Shown: positions 14,514-23,857, numbered from the stretch's first letter. The stretch: DNA of 27,801 nt from Faecalicatena fissicatena (GCA_001028025.1 LDAQ01000146.1:1-27801); one strand, 5' to 3'. Translations and numbers: made by a program. The notes: generated from the letters alone by a model not told the origin.

Positions 14514-14624
14514 ATGTATGTAAAGCGAATATATCATTCGGAAATAATTCTAAAATCATTTAGTGAAGAAAATACCCTAATAGGAGGATATCCTGCGAAG
14601 ATATTGAAACTATGTATTCGTTAG
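14514..14624 (+). pseudogene. C-terminal remnant of a hexapeptide acyltransferase
   Basis: A 36-codon frame in the gap between ugd and capE. Its end reads SFSEENTLIGGYPAKILKL, the signature C-terminus of left-handed beta-helix acetyltransferases (V.KSF.ENTLI.G.PAK). The first ten codons do not look like part of the protein, and the hexapeptide repeats and catalytic histidine are missing. It is most likely the stump of an O-acetyltransferase removed by recombination. It would not be active. Confidence 0.65.
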
Positions 14625-14665
14625 GATGGGTAATTTAAATATCAAAAAGGAAGAGGAGAATTAAG

Positions 14666-15712
14666 ATGTCAGCGTTTTCAGGAGCAACGTTAATGATAAC
14701 AGGAGGTACAGGTTCATTTGGCAATACTGTTCTCAAACATTTTTTAGATACAGATATTCAACAAATTCGCATTTTTTCTCGAGATGAGAAAAAACAGGAT
14801 GATATGAGACATGAATTACAAGCCAAACATCCTGAAACAGCGGGTAAAGTAAAATTCTATATTGGAGATGTTCGTGATCAACAGTCTATCAGAGATGCAA
14901 TGTCTGGAGTTGATTATATTTTCCATGCAGCTGCTTTAAAGCAGGTGCCATCTTGTGAATTCTTTCCAATGCAGGCAGTAAAAACAAATGTAGAGGGAAC
15001 AGACAATTTGTTGCATATGGCTATTGATGCAAAGGTAAAAAAAGTTGTATGTCTTTCCACCGATAAGGCAGCCTATCCAATAAATGCAATGGGAATTTCA
15101 AAGGCGATGATGGAGCATGTTATTTTTGCTAATGCAAGAGTCGCTGCTGAAAAAGGAGATACAACCATCTGTTGTACGCGTTACGGAAATGTAATGTGTA
15201 GTAGGGGGTCTGTAATTCCATTATTTATTGATCAGATTCAAGCAGGAAATCCGATTACTATTACTGATCCAGATATGACTAGATTTTTAATGAATCTTGA
15301 TGAAGCAGTTGATTTGGTTAAATTTGCATTTGAACACGCAAATCCAGGGGATTTATTTATACAAAAAGCGGATGCATCTACTATAGGAGATTTGGCTAAA
15401 GCAGTACAGCAACTTTTTGGAGATACGGGAACAAATATTATTGGTACTCGTCATGGGGAAAAGCTATTTGAAACATTGATGACTAGAGAAGAGAGACTTC
15501 GTTCAGAAGACATGGGCGGATATTATAGGGTTGTAGCTGATAGCAGAGATCTTAATTACGATAAATTTGTTGTAAATGGTGAAGTGCAAACAATGGCTGA
15601 TAAATCCTATACTAGTCACAATACGAACCGTTTAGATATCGATGGAACTGTAAAGAAGATACTAACTACTGAATATGTGCAGGAAGAATTGAAAGGCACA
15701 CGACATAACTAA
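14666..15712 (+). CDS. capE: UDP-GlcNAc 4,6-dehydratase/5-epimerase (UDP-L-FucNAc pathway, step 1)
   Basis: A 348-residue extended SDR. The nucleotide motif is TGGTGSFG, with FSRDEKKQDDMRHEL and GDVRD following. The active site is of the MxxxK type (Met142, Lys146 in NAMGISKAMME) rather than YxxxK, which is typical of CapE/FnlA/WbjB. Other family landmarks are AAALKQVPSCEFFPM, STDKAAYPINAM, TRYGNVMCSRGSV and GTRHGEKLFETLMTREE. It converts UDP-GlcNAc to UDP-2-acetamido-2,6-dideoxy-L-arabino-hexulose. The genes for the next two steps follow in order. The ribosome site is GAGGAG. Confidence 0.94.
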   Translation: MSAFSGATLMITGGTGSFGNTVLKHFLDTDIQQIRIFSRDEKKQDDMRHELQAKHPETAGKVKFYIGDVRDQQSIRDAMSGVDYIFHAAALKQVPSCEFFPMQAVKTNVEGTDNLLHMAIDAKVKKVVCLSTDKAAYPINAMGISKAMMEHVIFANARVAAEKGDTTICCTRYGNVMCSRGSVIPLFIDQIQAGNPITITDPDMTRFLMNLDEAVDLVKFAFEHANPGDLFIQKADASTIGDLAKAVQQLFGDTGTNIIGTRHGEKLFETLMTREERLRSEDMGGYYRVVADSRDLNYDKFVVNGEVQTMADKSYTSHNTNRLDIDGTVKKILTTEYVQEELKGTRHN

Positions 15713-15715
15713 TAT

Positions 15716-15829
15716 GAAAGTATTATTTATGATAACGTATATATAAGTCCGTTCGCAAATGTAGGAGAAGGTAGACATTGCGAGGCGCTTATCGGAAGTG
15801 CCTGGCTTAATAAAAACCGAAGAAATTAG
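15716..15829 (+). pseudogene. Possible acyltransferase or other gene remnant between capE and capF
   Basis: A 37-codon open stretch without its own start. It includes NVYISPFANVGEG and ALIGSAW, which could be one or two rungs of a hexapeptide beta-helix. In the adjacent frame an ATG at 15715 reads MKVLFMITYI and stops. Loss of one TA unit in the GTATATATAAG run would join the two into MKVLFMITYISPFANVGEG, which looks more like the start of a glycosyltransferase. I cannot choose between the readings. In either case it appears to be leftover coding DNA. Confidence 0.3.
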
Positions 15830-15909
15830 GCTGGTAAATAAGTTAATAATGTTGTTACAGATGATGGATGATGGATGGTATGACGATTAAGGAATAGAGA
15901 GGTGATAAA

Positions 15910-17106
15910 ATGAAAATTTTAGTTACAGGAGCTAAGGGCATGGTTGGAACTGCTTTAGTAAATAATTTGAAAAATATTCGAGATGGAAAAAATAGAACAA
16001 GAGAAAACTTGAACATCGAAGATATATTCGAATTTGATTTGGATTCTACAAAAGAAGAATTAGATGTATTCTGCAAAGATGCAGATTTTGTTTTTAATCT
16101 GGCTGGAGTAAATCGTCCAGAAAACCAAGAGGATTTTATGAAGGGTAACTTTGGCTTTGCATCAGATTTGCTGAACAATTTAAAAAAATATAATAATAAA
16201 GCCCCTGTAATGCTTTCTTCATCCATACAAGCTACACTAGCTGGTAGATTTGGGAATTCTGAATATGGAAGAAGTAAAAAAGCAGGAGAAGCGTTATTCT
16301 TTGATTATGGAAAAGAAACAGGAGCAAAGGTTGCAATTTACCGATTTGCTAATCTAATGGGACACAGTAAACCAAAGTATAATTCTGCTGTGTCAACTTT
16401 CTGCTGGGCGATAGCGAATGACGAAGAATTTACTGTAAACGATTGTTCTACTGAGTTGGAATTACTCTACATTGATGACCTTGTAGAAGGTATGTTTGAT
16501 CTTCTTGAGGGGAATGAGATTCACTGTGAGTTTGATGGGGTGGAGACGATTCTTGATAAGAAAGGGCGTTATTGTTGCGTTCCGAAAACACATAGAGTAA
16601 CACTTGGCGAGATAGTACATTTGTTGCAAGAGTTTAAAGCACAATCATCTACATTAGTGATGCCTAAAATGCCTGATGGTTCCTTTGCCAAAAAACTGTA
16701 TTCTTTATATCTAACATATTTGCCAAAGAGTAAGTTTAAGTATGAATTAAAAATGAATGTGGATAACAGAGGAAGCTTTACTGAACTGATGCATACGGAA
16801 GATTGTGGTCAAATAAGTGTCAATATTTCAAAACCAGGGATAACAAAAGGGCAGCATTGGCATAACAGTAAGTGGGAATTATTTATTGTAGTTCAAGGTC
16901 ACGGACTTATTCAGGAGAGGAATATCAATACTGGAGAAGTTGTAGAATTCGAAGTAAATGGAGACAAGATTGAAGCAATTCATATGATTCCAGGATGGAC
17001 ACATAATATTATTAACTTGTCTGAAACGGAAAACCTTGTAACTGTTATGACTTGTAACGAAGTATTTAACCCACAATATCCGGATACATTTGGGGAACCT
17101 GTATAA
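15910..17106 (+). CDS. capF: CapF-type reductase with C-terminal cupin (UDP-L-FucNAc pathway, step 2)
   Basis: A 398-residue two-domain enzyme. The N-terminal SDR domain has VTGAKGMVGTAL, NLAGVNRPENQEDFM and a YxxxK pair (Tyr119, Lys123 in YGRSKKAGE). The C-terminal cupin (from about 265) has RGSFTELMHTEDCGQIS, KGQHWHNSKWELFIVV and IPGWTHNIINL. This fusion is specific to CapF/FnlB/WbjC, which epimerise and reduce the CapE product to UDP-2-acetamido-2,6-dideoxy-L-talose using NADPH. The ribosome site GAGAGGTGATAAA closely resembles that of the next gene, which suggests that the two were acquired together. Confidence 0.95.
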   Translation: MKILVTGAKGMVGTALVNNLKNIRDGKNRTRENLNIEDIFEFDLDSTKEELDVFCKDADFVFNLAGVNRPENQEDFMKGNFGFASDLLNNLKKYNNKAPVMLSSSIQATLAGRFGNSEYGRSKKAGEALFFDYGKETGAKVAIYRFANLMGHSKPKYNSAVSTFCWAIANDEEFTVNDCSTELELLYIDDLVEGMFDLLEGNEIHCEFDGVETILDKKGRYCCVPKTHRVTLGEIVHLLQEFKAQSSTLVMPKMPDGSFAKKLYSLYLTYLPKSKFKYELKMNVDNRGSFTELMHTEDCGQISVNISKPGITKGQHWHNSKWELFIVVQGHGLIQERNINTGEVVEFEVNGDKIEAIHMIPGWTHNIINLSETENLVTVMTCNEVFNPQYPDTFGEPV

Positions 17107-17132
17107 ATCAGTAATGATAGAGAGGTATAGAA

Positions 17133-18308
17133 ATGTGTGATTATAGTAACATTACATGGAAACAGAATGGAAAATTAAAATTACTGATTATTGTTGGAAC
17201 AAGACCAGAAATCATAAGACTAGCTGCAGTTATTAAAAAAACAAGAAAATATTTTGATGTGATTTTAGCGCATACAGGTCAAAACTACGATTATAACTTA
17301 AATGGTGTTTTTTTTCATGATTTAGAATTGAATGATCCTGAAGTGTATCTTAATGCAGTTGGCACAGATCTTGGTGAGACAATGGGAAATATTATTTCTG
17401 AGTCATATAAGCTTATGGCTAAAATCAAACCAGATGCTGTATTAGTATTAGGAGATACCAATAGTTGCCTATCTGTAATAGGCGCAAAAAGACTTCAGAT
17501 ACCGATTTTTCATATGGAAGCAGGTAATCGTTGCAAAGACGAGTGCCTTCCAGAAGAGACAAATCGTAGAATTGTAGATGTTATTTCGGATGTTAATATG
17601 GCTTACAGTGAACATGCAAGAAGGTATCTTGCAGACACGGGATTACCCAAAGAGAGAACATATGTAACTGGTTCTCCAATGGCAGAGGTGCTACATATGA
17701 ACTTAGATAAAATTGAGGCATCTAATATTCTTGGTAAACTAGGGTTAGAAAAAGGAAAGTATATTTTACTTTCGGCTCATAGAGAAGAAAATATTGACAC
17801 AGAAAAGAATTTCTTAAGTCTTTTTAATGCAATCAATAAAATGGCAGAAAGATATGATATGCCTATCTTGTATTCTTGTCATCCAAGATCTAAAAAGAGA
17901 ATTGAGACAACTGGTTTTGAATTACATAAAAGAGTAATACAACATGAACCACTGGGATTTCATGATTATAATTGCTTGCAAATGAATTCATTTGCTGTTG
18001 TATCAGATTCAGGAACTTTGCCAGAAGAGAGTAGCTTTTTTACATCAGTAGGATATCCATTCCCAGCAGTTTGTATTAGAACAAGTACAGAACGTCCCGA
18101 ATCATTGGATCAAGCTGGATTTATATTGGCAGGAATTGATGAAGACAGCTTATTACAGGCAGTAGACCTTGCCATCGATATGAATAAGAATGGAGACAAC
18201 GGGATTCCGGTACCAACATATGTTGATGAAAATGTTTCGGATAAAGTTGTGAAAATCATTCAAAGTTATACTGGAGTTGTTAATAAGATGGTGTGGAGAA
18301 AAATGTAA
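17133..18308 (+). CDS. capG: UDP-N-acetylglucosamine 2-epimerase type, forms UDP-L-FucNAc (step 3)
   Basis: A 391-residue non-hydrolysing nucleotide-sugar 2-epimerase. Landmarks are VGTRPEIIRLAAVI, HTGQNYD, LVLGDTNSCLS, HMEAGNRCKDECLPEETNRRIVD, LSAHREENID and VSDSGTLPEESSFF. WecB and CapG/FnlC belong to the same family. The position directly after CapE and CapF assigns it to the last step, UDP-L-talose form to UDP-N-acetyl-L-fucosamine, rather than to UDP-ManNAc synthesis. The ribosome site is GAGAGGT, with 7 bases before ATG. Confidence 0.93.
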   Translation: MCDYSNITWKQNGKLKLLIIVGTRPEIIRLAAVIKKTRKYFDVILAHTGQNYDYNLNGVFFHDLELNDPEVYLNAVGTDLGETMGNIISESYKLMAKIKPDAVLVLGDTNSCLSVIGAKRLQIPIFHMEAGNRCKDECLPEETNRRIVDVISDVNMAYSEHARRYLADTGLPKERTYVTGSPMAEVLHMNLDKIEASNILGKLGLEKGKYILLSAHREENIDTEKNFLSLFNAINKMAERYDMPILYSCHPRSKKRIETTGFELHKRVIQHEPLGFHDYNCLQMNSFAVVSDSGTLPEESSFFTSVGYPFPAVCIRTSTERPESLDQAGFILAGIDEDSLLQAVDLAIDMNKNGDNGIPVPTYVDENVSDKVVKIIQSYTGVVNKMVWRKM

Positions 18309-18333
18309 TGAATGGTATCTGGAGGAATCGGCC

Positions 18334-19518
18334 ATGAAAAAGAAAAAAATAATAATGGTACATAATTTCTACCAGATAGGCGGTGGAGAGCATACCGTTT
18401 TCAAGAATGAGGTTGAACTCTTACGAGAAAATAGACATGAAGTTATAGAATATACCAGAAGTAATGATGAACTGAAAGAATCAAAGTTAAGACTGCTATT
18501 ATTACCGTTTACAACCATATGGTCATTTAAAACATATTGTGAAGTGAGACGAATAATCAAGAAAGAAAAAGTTGATATCGTACATTGCCATAATACTTTT
18601 CCGCTCATATCACCATCGGTTTATTATGCTGCGAGAAGTATGAAAATACCTGTTGTTCAGACAATACACAATTTTAGACTTTTATGTCCAAATGGAAGCT
18701 TTTTTTGTGAAGGGAAAATTTGTGAGAAGTGCAGAGAAAAGAATAGCTTTAAAGATGCCATAACTAATAATTGTTACAGAAATTCGAAAATACAAACAAT
18801 GGTACTCGTAGCTATGCTTAAATTTCATCGATGGATTGGTACATATAATAAAATTGCTTATATTTTTTTGACGGATTTCAATAGAAAGAAATTTGATAAT
18901 TTGATTGATATAGATTCCAACCAAGTATTTATTAAGCCAAATTTTGTTAACAAAAGTTATGGCAAAGCTTCTGCCAAAACAGATAACAAATTTGTCTTTG
19001 CAAGTAGATTAGACGAAAATAAGGGAATCAAGATTTTAATTGAATATTGGAAAAACCTTCCTCAGGATTATATTCTTCATATTTATGGAGACGGGCCGTT
19101 AAAAGAGTATGTTGAAAATAATGTTGCTTCAAATATTATTTTTTATGGTTTTAAACCGCAAAATGAAATTTATAAAGATATGGCAAGTGCAATTGCAATG
19201 ATTTTTCCAAGTATTTGGTATGAAGGTTTTCCTATGATAATTGCAGAAAGTATGGCTTTAGGATGTCCGGTGCTATCAACTAACTTAGGAAATGAAAACG
19301 ATATAATATCAGAATCTGTTGGTGGAGTAACTTTTGATTCAAATGATAAGGAGAGCTTTGAACAAGGTATTGAAGAATTAATCAATAACAATGAAAAGTA
19401 TTCATTAAATGCAACGCATTTTTATCAAGAAAAATTATGCCCAGATGTGAATTATAGGAGAATAATAGAAATATATGATAAAGCAAGAGTTACTAATCAA
19501 GATGATACCAAGAGTTGA
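18334..19518 (+). CDS. Glycosyltransferase family 4
   Basis: A 394-residue GT-B fold glycosyltransferase. The start IIMVHNFYQIGGGEHTVFKNE is typical of GT4 acceptor domains. The donor domain has FASRLDENKGIKILIEYW, YGDGPLKEYV and the EX7E motif in EGFPMIIAESMALGCPV. A cysteine-rich patch (FFCEGKICEKCREKN, then NNC) is found in many capsule GT4 enzymes and may bind a metal. It is cytoplasmic and adds one sugar to the lipid-linked repeat unit; donor and linkage are unknown. Position right after the FucNAc genes makes L-FucNAc a reasonable donor guess. ATG 18334 is chosen for GGAGG nine bases upstream. Confidence 0.9.
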   Translation: MKKKKIIMVHNFYQIGGGEHTVFKNEVELLRENRHEVIEYTRSNDELKESKLRLLLLPFTTIWSFKTYCEVRRIIKKEKVDIVHCHNTFPLISPSVYYAARSMKIPVVQTIHNFRLLCPNGSFFCEGKICEKCREKNSFKDAITNNCYRNSKIQTMVLVAMLKFHRWIGTYNKIAYIFLTDFNRKKFDNLIDIDSNQVFIKPNFVNKSYGKASAKTDNKFVFASRLDENKGIKILIEYWKNLPQDYILHIYGDGPLKEYVENNVASNIIFYGFKPQNEIYKDMASAIAMIFPSIWYEGFPMIIAESMALGCPVLSTNLGNENDIISESVGGVTFDSNDKESFEQGIEELINNNEKYSLNATHFYQEKLCPDVNYRRIIEIYDKARVTNQDDTKS

Positions 19519-20233
19519 TATTATAGGTGTACCTATTTCAGCAGTTAATATGGAAAGCTGTATTGATTTTTTGCTTTCTAATTGGGATGCTATACATGGT
19601 CAATATATTTGTGTTTCAAATGTGCATACTACTGTAATGGCGCATGACGATAAGGAATATTACCACGTGCAGGCAAATTCATTGTTGTCAGTACCTGATG
19701 GAAAACCCTTATCCGTTATTGGTCGCAGAAAATATTCAGAGATGAATCGAGTTACAGGACCAGATTTTATGCGTAGAATGTTTGAGGAATCAAAGAAGAA
19801 AAAAATCAGACACTTCTTCTACGGAAGCACGCAAGAAAATATAGATGCGCTGGTAACTAAAATAAGAATAGAGTATCCTTGGGTTGAAATTGTTGGGACT
19901 GAGCCCTCAGTGTTTAGACCGATGTCAAAAAAAGAAGAGGAACAGCTTTCGTATAGAATAAATGTGACAAATCCAGATTTTGTATGGGTAGCACTAGGCG
20001 CACCAAGGCAAGAAGAGTTTTGTTCTCGTATGGAAGGTGAAATACGAGGACTAATGGTTGGTGTCGGGGGAGCATTTAGTGTTATTGCAGGTACCATACC
20101 AGAGGCACCACGATGGATGCAGAATCTAAGCCTGGAGTGGCTATATCGATTGGCACAAGAACCAAAGCGCTTGTTGAAAAGATATGCAGTAACAAACACA
20201 AAATTTGTTTGGTATTTATTAAGAAATAACTGA
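19502..20233 (+). CDS. WecG/TagA/CpsF family glycosyltransferase (GT26)
   Basis: A 243-residue enzyme of the WecG/TagA/CpsF family. Motifs are VDIIGVPISAVNMESC, TVMAHDDKEYY, VPDGKPLSVIG, HFFYGSTQENID, FVWVALGAPRQEEF and GVGGAFSVIAGTIPEAPRWM, followed by the basic C-terminal EWLYRLAQEPKRLLKRY that binds the membrane. Known members transfer ManNAc, ManNAcA or similar sugars to lipid-linked GlcNAc; the donor here is unknown. It overlaps the previous gene by 17 bp. An ATG at 19475 would add nine residues that are not conserved in appearance. Confidence 0.9.
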   Translation: MIPRVDIIGVPISAVNMESCIDFLLSNWDAIHGQYICVSNVHTTVMAHDDKEYYHVQANSLLSVPDGKPLSVIGRRKYSEMNRVTGPDFMRRMFEESKKKKIRHFFYGSTQENIDALVTKIRIEYPWVEIVGTEPSVFRPMSKKEEEQLSYRINVTNPDFVWVALGAPRQEEFCSRMEGEIRGLMVGVGGAFSVIAGTIPEAPRWMQNLSLEWLYRLAQEPKRLLKRYAVTNTKFVWYLLRNN

Positions 20234-20243
20234 GGAATAGAGA

Positions 20244-21413
20244 ATGAAAATAGTACATTTATGCTTACAGGCTCCATATAATGATTATTGGGGATATCAA
20301 GATAATTTATTGCCTAAATATCAAAAAAAACAAGGGTATGATGTTACTGTAATAACAACAAATACAGAGCACAATAATGGAAGCATTGTGCAGACAGAGG
20401 AAAAAGAATATGTATTAAATGATAATGAAAAGATTATTCGTATAGCATATTCAAAAAAAATTGGCAAAATCAGTAATTTGATAAAATGGTTCAATATTAG
20501 TGATCTCTTGAATAGTGAAAATCCTGATTTTATTTTTGTACATGGACTCGGAAATGTGTCCGTTATACAGGCTGCAAAGTATGCAAAAAGAAATAAAAAT
20601 GTAGTATTAGTTGCGGACAATCATGTTGATTATTACAATGAATCTCCACAGCTTAAAGGTAATAAATTTAAAAGTTTTATTATTAGAATTACCTTAAAAT
20701 TGCTTAATAAATATATGCAAAAATTCTATAAAAAAGTATATGGTGTTACTCCTTGGCGAGTTCAATATCAACAAGATGTATTTGGTATTTCTAAGGAGAA
20801 GTCGGATTTGCTAGTATTAGGAGCAGACGATGAAAAAATAGATTATGAACATCGGAAAGATATCAGCAACTTAATACGAAACAATCTTAAAATACCCAAG
20901 GACGCATTTGTGGTTATTTCGGGCGGCAAAATAGATAAATCAAAAAATGTATCTTTGCTTTCAGAAGCCGTATGTAGGCTAGGTATAGATAAGGTATATC
21001 TTGTGATTTTTGGAAATATTGATCCAGATGTGGAGGTCATGATAAATAGGTGCATATTGACAAATAAACAAATCATAAAAATAGGATGGATTGATGCTAG
21101 CGAAGTATATAATTATTTTTTGGCGTCAGATTTGGCTGCTTTTCCTGGAACACATTCAGTTCTATGGGAGCAAGCTTGTGCTTGCGGAATTCCTGTGATA
21201 TTTAAAAAATGGGACGGAATGCAGCATGTGGACGTTGGTGGGAATTCAGTGTTCATAGAGCATGATAGTGTAGATGAGATAGAAAATGTTCTAAAAGAAA
21301 TTATTGGCAATAGAAAAAAATATGAACACATGAAAATGATAGCAGAAAATAACGGTCGAAATACATTTTTATATAGTAAAATTGCAGAAAAATCTTTAGA
21401 AGCATTTCAATAA
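20244..21413 (+). CDS. Glycosyltransferase, GT4-like
   Basis: A 389-residue GT-B type protein. It begins MKIVHLCLQAPYNDYWGYQDN and has the donor-site segments VVISGGKIDKSKNVSLLSEAV, LVIFGNIDPDV, IKIGWIDASEVYNYFLASDLAAFPG and EQACACGIPVIF. The first glutamate of the EX7E motif is replaced (HSVLWEQACACG), so it is a divergent member. It adds a sugar to the repeat unit from the cytoplasmic side. It starts 10 bp after the GT26 gene with a ribosome site TGAGGAATAGAG. Donor and acceptor are unknown. Confidence 0.85.
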   Translation: MKIVHLCLQAPYNDYWGYQDNLLPKYQKKQGYDVTVITTNTEHNNGSIVQTEEKEYVLNDNEKIIRIAYSKKIGKISNLIKWFNISDLLNSENPDFIFVHGLGNVSVIQAAKYAKRNKNVVLVADNHVDYYNESPQLKGNKFKSFIIRITLKLLNKYMQKFYKKVYGVTPWRVQYQQDVFGISKEKSDLLVLGADDEKIDYEHRKDISNLIRNNLKIPKDAFVVISGGKIDKSKNVSLLSEAVCRLGIDKVYLVIFGNIDPDVEVMINRCILTNKQIIKIGWIDASEVYNYFLASDLAAFPGTHSVLWEQACACGIPVIFKKWDGMQHVDVGGNSVFIEHDSVDEIENVLKEIIGNRKKYEHMKMIAENNGRNTFLYSKIAEKSLEAFQ

Positions 21414-21481
21414 TGCTTAGAAGACCTTAAGTGTTGTTTGATAGACATAAGTATGTAAGTGCAAAACAGGAGGAAAAAGGA

Positions 21482-22804
21482 ATGTCAATGTATGAGAAAC
21501 TTATTCATGGTAAAGAGAAATTAGCTTTAGTTGGATTGGGCTATGTAGGAATGCCAATCGCAGTAGCTTTCGCGAAAAAAAGCATAAAAGTCGTTGGATT
21601 TGATCTGAACCAGGCAAAAATCAATCTGTATAAATCCGGTGTAGATCCAACAAAAGAAGTAGGCGATGAGGTTATCAAGAATACCTCAGTCGAGTTTACT
21701 TCTGACGAAGCAGCATTAAAGGATACAAAGTTTTTAATTGTTGCTGTTCCTACACCTGTAAATACTGACCATACTCCTGATCTAACACCAGTTATTGGAG
21801 CTTCTGAAATTGTAGGCCGTAATTTGACCAAGGGTAGCATTGTTGTATACGAATCAACTGTATATCCAGGTTGTACAGAAGACGTATGTATTCCAATTCT
21901 TGAAAAAAAGTCTGGTTTAAAGTGCGGAGAAGACTTTAAAATAGGTTACTCTCCAGAACGTATTAATCCTGGTGACAAAGTGCATAGACTTGAAAACATA
22001 CACAAAATTGTATCGGGGTGTGATACAGAATCACTCGAAGAAATTAAAAATATTTATGACATTGTAATTGAAGTTGGAACATACCCTGTTTCTAATTTAA
22101 GAACAGCAGAAGCGGTAAAAGTAGTTGAAAATAGCCAGCGGGATATCAATATTGCGTTTATGAATGAACTTGCAATGGTATTTGACAAGATGAGCATAGA
22201 TACCAATGAAGTAATAGATGGAATGAATACTAAGTGGAATGCATTAGGATTTAGACCAGGACTTGTTGGTGGACATTGTATTGGTGTTGACCCATATTAT
22301 TTTACATATCAGGCTGAAAAACTTGGTTATCATAGCCAGATTATTTTAAATGGTCGTATTGTAAATGACAGCATGGGTGCATATGTCGCTGATTCAGCTG
22401 TGAAGCAGATGATTGAAGCAGGACAGGCTCCTAAGAAATCGAAAGTTGTTATCCTGGGACTTACTTTTAAAGAAAATTGTCCAGATATCAGAAATAGTAA
22501 AGTTAATGACATTATTAGGCAATTGAATACTTATGGAATAACACCAATTGTGGTAGATCCATGGACAAGTGAACGGGATGCTATGAAAGAGTATGGCTTA
22601 GAGCTTACCAAATTTGAAGATTTAGCTGATGCTGATTGTGTCATAGTTGCGGTTGCACATAATGAATTCAAAACCTTAGATTTGAGTGATATAAAACAAT
22701 TGTTTAGAAATGTACCAGATGATGAAAAGGTCTTAATCGACGTTAAAGGCCTATACAATATTAATGAATTGAAAGATTCTGGAATGAAATTCTGGAGACT
22801 TTAA
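21482..22804 (+). CDS. UDP-N-acetylhexosamine 6-dehydrogenase (TviB/WbpO type)
   Basis: A 440-residue NAD-dependent nucleotide-sugar dehydrogenase. It shows VGLGYVGMPIAVAFAKK, VPTPVNTDHTPDL, YESTVYPGCTEDVC, YSPERINPGD and GFRPGLVGGHCIGVDPYYF with the catalytic cysteine at about residue 266. The C-terminal part has LGLTFKENCPDIRNSKV. SPERINPGD and GGHCIGVDPYY mark the UDP-HexNAc group, which makes UDP-GlcNAcA or UDP-GalNAcA, unlike the UDP-glucose enzyme at 13237. ATG 21482 has CAGGAGG upstream. By eye, base composition is somewhat less AT-rich than the flanking glycosyltransferase genes. Confidence 0.92.
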   Translation: MSMYEKLIHGKEKLALVGLGYVGMPIAVAFAKKSIKVVGFDLNQAKINLYKSGVDPTKEVGDEVIKNTSVEFTSDEAALKDTKFLIVAVPTPVNTDHTPDLTPVIGASEIVGRNLTKGSIVVYESTVYPGCTEDVCIPILEKKSGLKCGEDFKIGYSPERINPGDKVHRLENIHKIVSGCDTESLEEIKNIYDIVIEVGTYPVSNLRTAEAVKVVENSQRDINIAFMNELAMVFDKMSIDTNEVIDGMNTKWNALGFRPGLVGGHCIGVDPYYFTYQAEKLGYHSQIILNGRIVNDSMGAYVADSAVKQMIEAGQAPKKSKVVILGLTFKENCPDIRNSKVNDIIRQLNTYGITPIVVDPWTSERDAMKEYGLELTKFEDLADADCVIVAVAHNEFKTLDLSDIKQLFRNVPDDEKVLIDVKGLYNINELKDSGMKFWRL

Positions 22805-22831
22805 GTAAGAGTTAAGGGAAAGTGATTATAA

Positions 22832-23719
22832 ATGAATGGATTAGTATCAGCGATTATTACTACATATGGAAGAAAATTTGATTTCATTTTGCGAAGTATA
22901 AAATCTGTTAAAAATCAAACTTATAAAAATATTGAGATTGTATTGGTGGATGATAATAACCCAGAAAGTGTTTTTAGGCAAGATATTGAACTAAACATTT
23001 GTCGGTATCCCCAAATTAATTATGTGAAACTTGAAAAAAATAGCGGTGCTCAAGTTGCTCGGAATACCGGAATAATTGTAGCACATGGAGAATATTTGGC
23101 TTTTTTAGACGATGATGATGAGTGGATGCCAGAAAAAATCGAAAAACAAATGCGTGTTTTAGATGAAAACGTAGGTCTTGTGTTTTCTAAGGGATATATA
23201 CAATATGAAAACTCAAATTTACGAATAGATTATGTTACTACTTCAAACTTTAAATCAGTGCTTCAGTTTAAAGATTTATTGTATGCAGATTATATTGGAA
23301 CAACAACTCAAGCTCTTATCCCGAAATATGTATTTGAAAAAATTGGTTATTTTGATGAAAAGCAGGTAGCAAGACAAGATTATGAAATGTGGCTTAGAAT
23401 AAGTAAAGAATATACATGCATTGGTGTTGATGAACCTTTATATGTTCATTACATGCATGAGGGCGAACAAATTTCAAAAAATAAAGAAAAGGCTATATCT
23501 GGAATTGAGAATATTAGTAAAAAATATAGAAACGAATATAAGAAGCACCCATTTGCTGGAGCACACATTTATATGATACTTGGACATCTTTACAAAAAAG
23601 TGAGCATTAAACAGTTTGTCAAATATAAAGTATTATTTTTGTTTTATTTTGTCGCAGCTGTTTTTACCGAACCCAAAGAAATAATAAGATTAGTGAAAGA
23701 ACATAACGCAAAAAGCTAA
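22832..23719 (+). CDS. Glycosyltransferase family 2
   Basis: A 295-residue GT-A fold enzyme. It starts VSAIITTYGR and has IEIVLVDDNN (nucleotide site), NSGAQVARNTGIIVAHGEYLAFLDDDDEW (metal-binding DDDD) and a conserved RQDYEMWLRISK at the base of the active site. The C-terminal part has one hydrophobic stretch (YKVLFLFYFVAAVF) that may anchor it to the membrane. It acts in the cytoplasm on the lipid-linked unit; the sugar is unknown. The gene is clearly more AT-rich than those before 13000. Confidence 0.9.
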   Translation: MNGLVSAIITTYGRKFDFILRSIKSVKNQTYKNIEIVLVDDNNPESVFRQDIELNICRYPQINYVKLEKNSGAQVARNTGIIVAHGEYLAFLDDDDEWMPEKIEKQMRVLDENVGLVFSKGYIQYENSNLRIDYVTTSNFKSVLQFKDLLYADYIGTTTQALIPKYVFEKIGYFDEKQVARQDYEMWLRISKEYTCIGVDEPLYVHYMHEGEQISKNKEKAISGIENISKKYRNEYKKHPFAGAHIYMILGHLYKKVSIKQFVKYKVLFLFYFVAAVFTEPKEIIRLVKEHNAKS

Positions 23720-23857
23720 GATTTCAAGGAATCTAGAAGAATAAGAAACTCTAAATAAAGACTATCGAGAATATTGATTTTGTCAACTTACAAAAGAAAT
23801 TAAATGTACTTAATTTTTTAATGTATTATAACCACGATTTTTAAAAGAAAGGAACGT

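Noticed and set aside
12999..14515. Further AACTCAAAAT copy near 14505 as part of a dispersed repeat family
   Set aside because: Only about ten bases match, which is likely by chance in AT-rich DNA.
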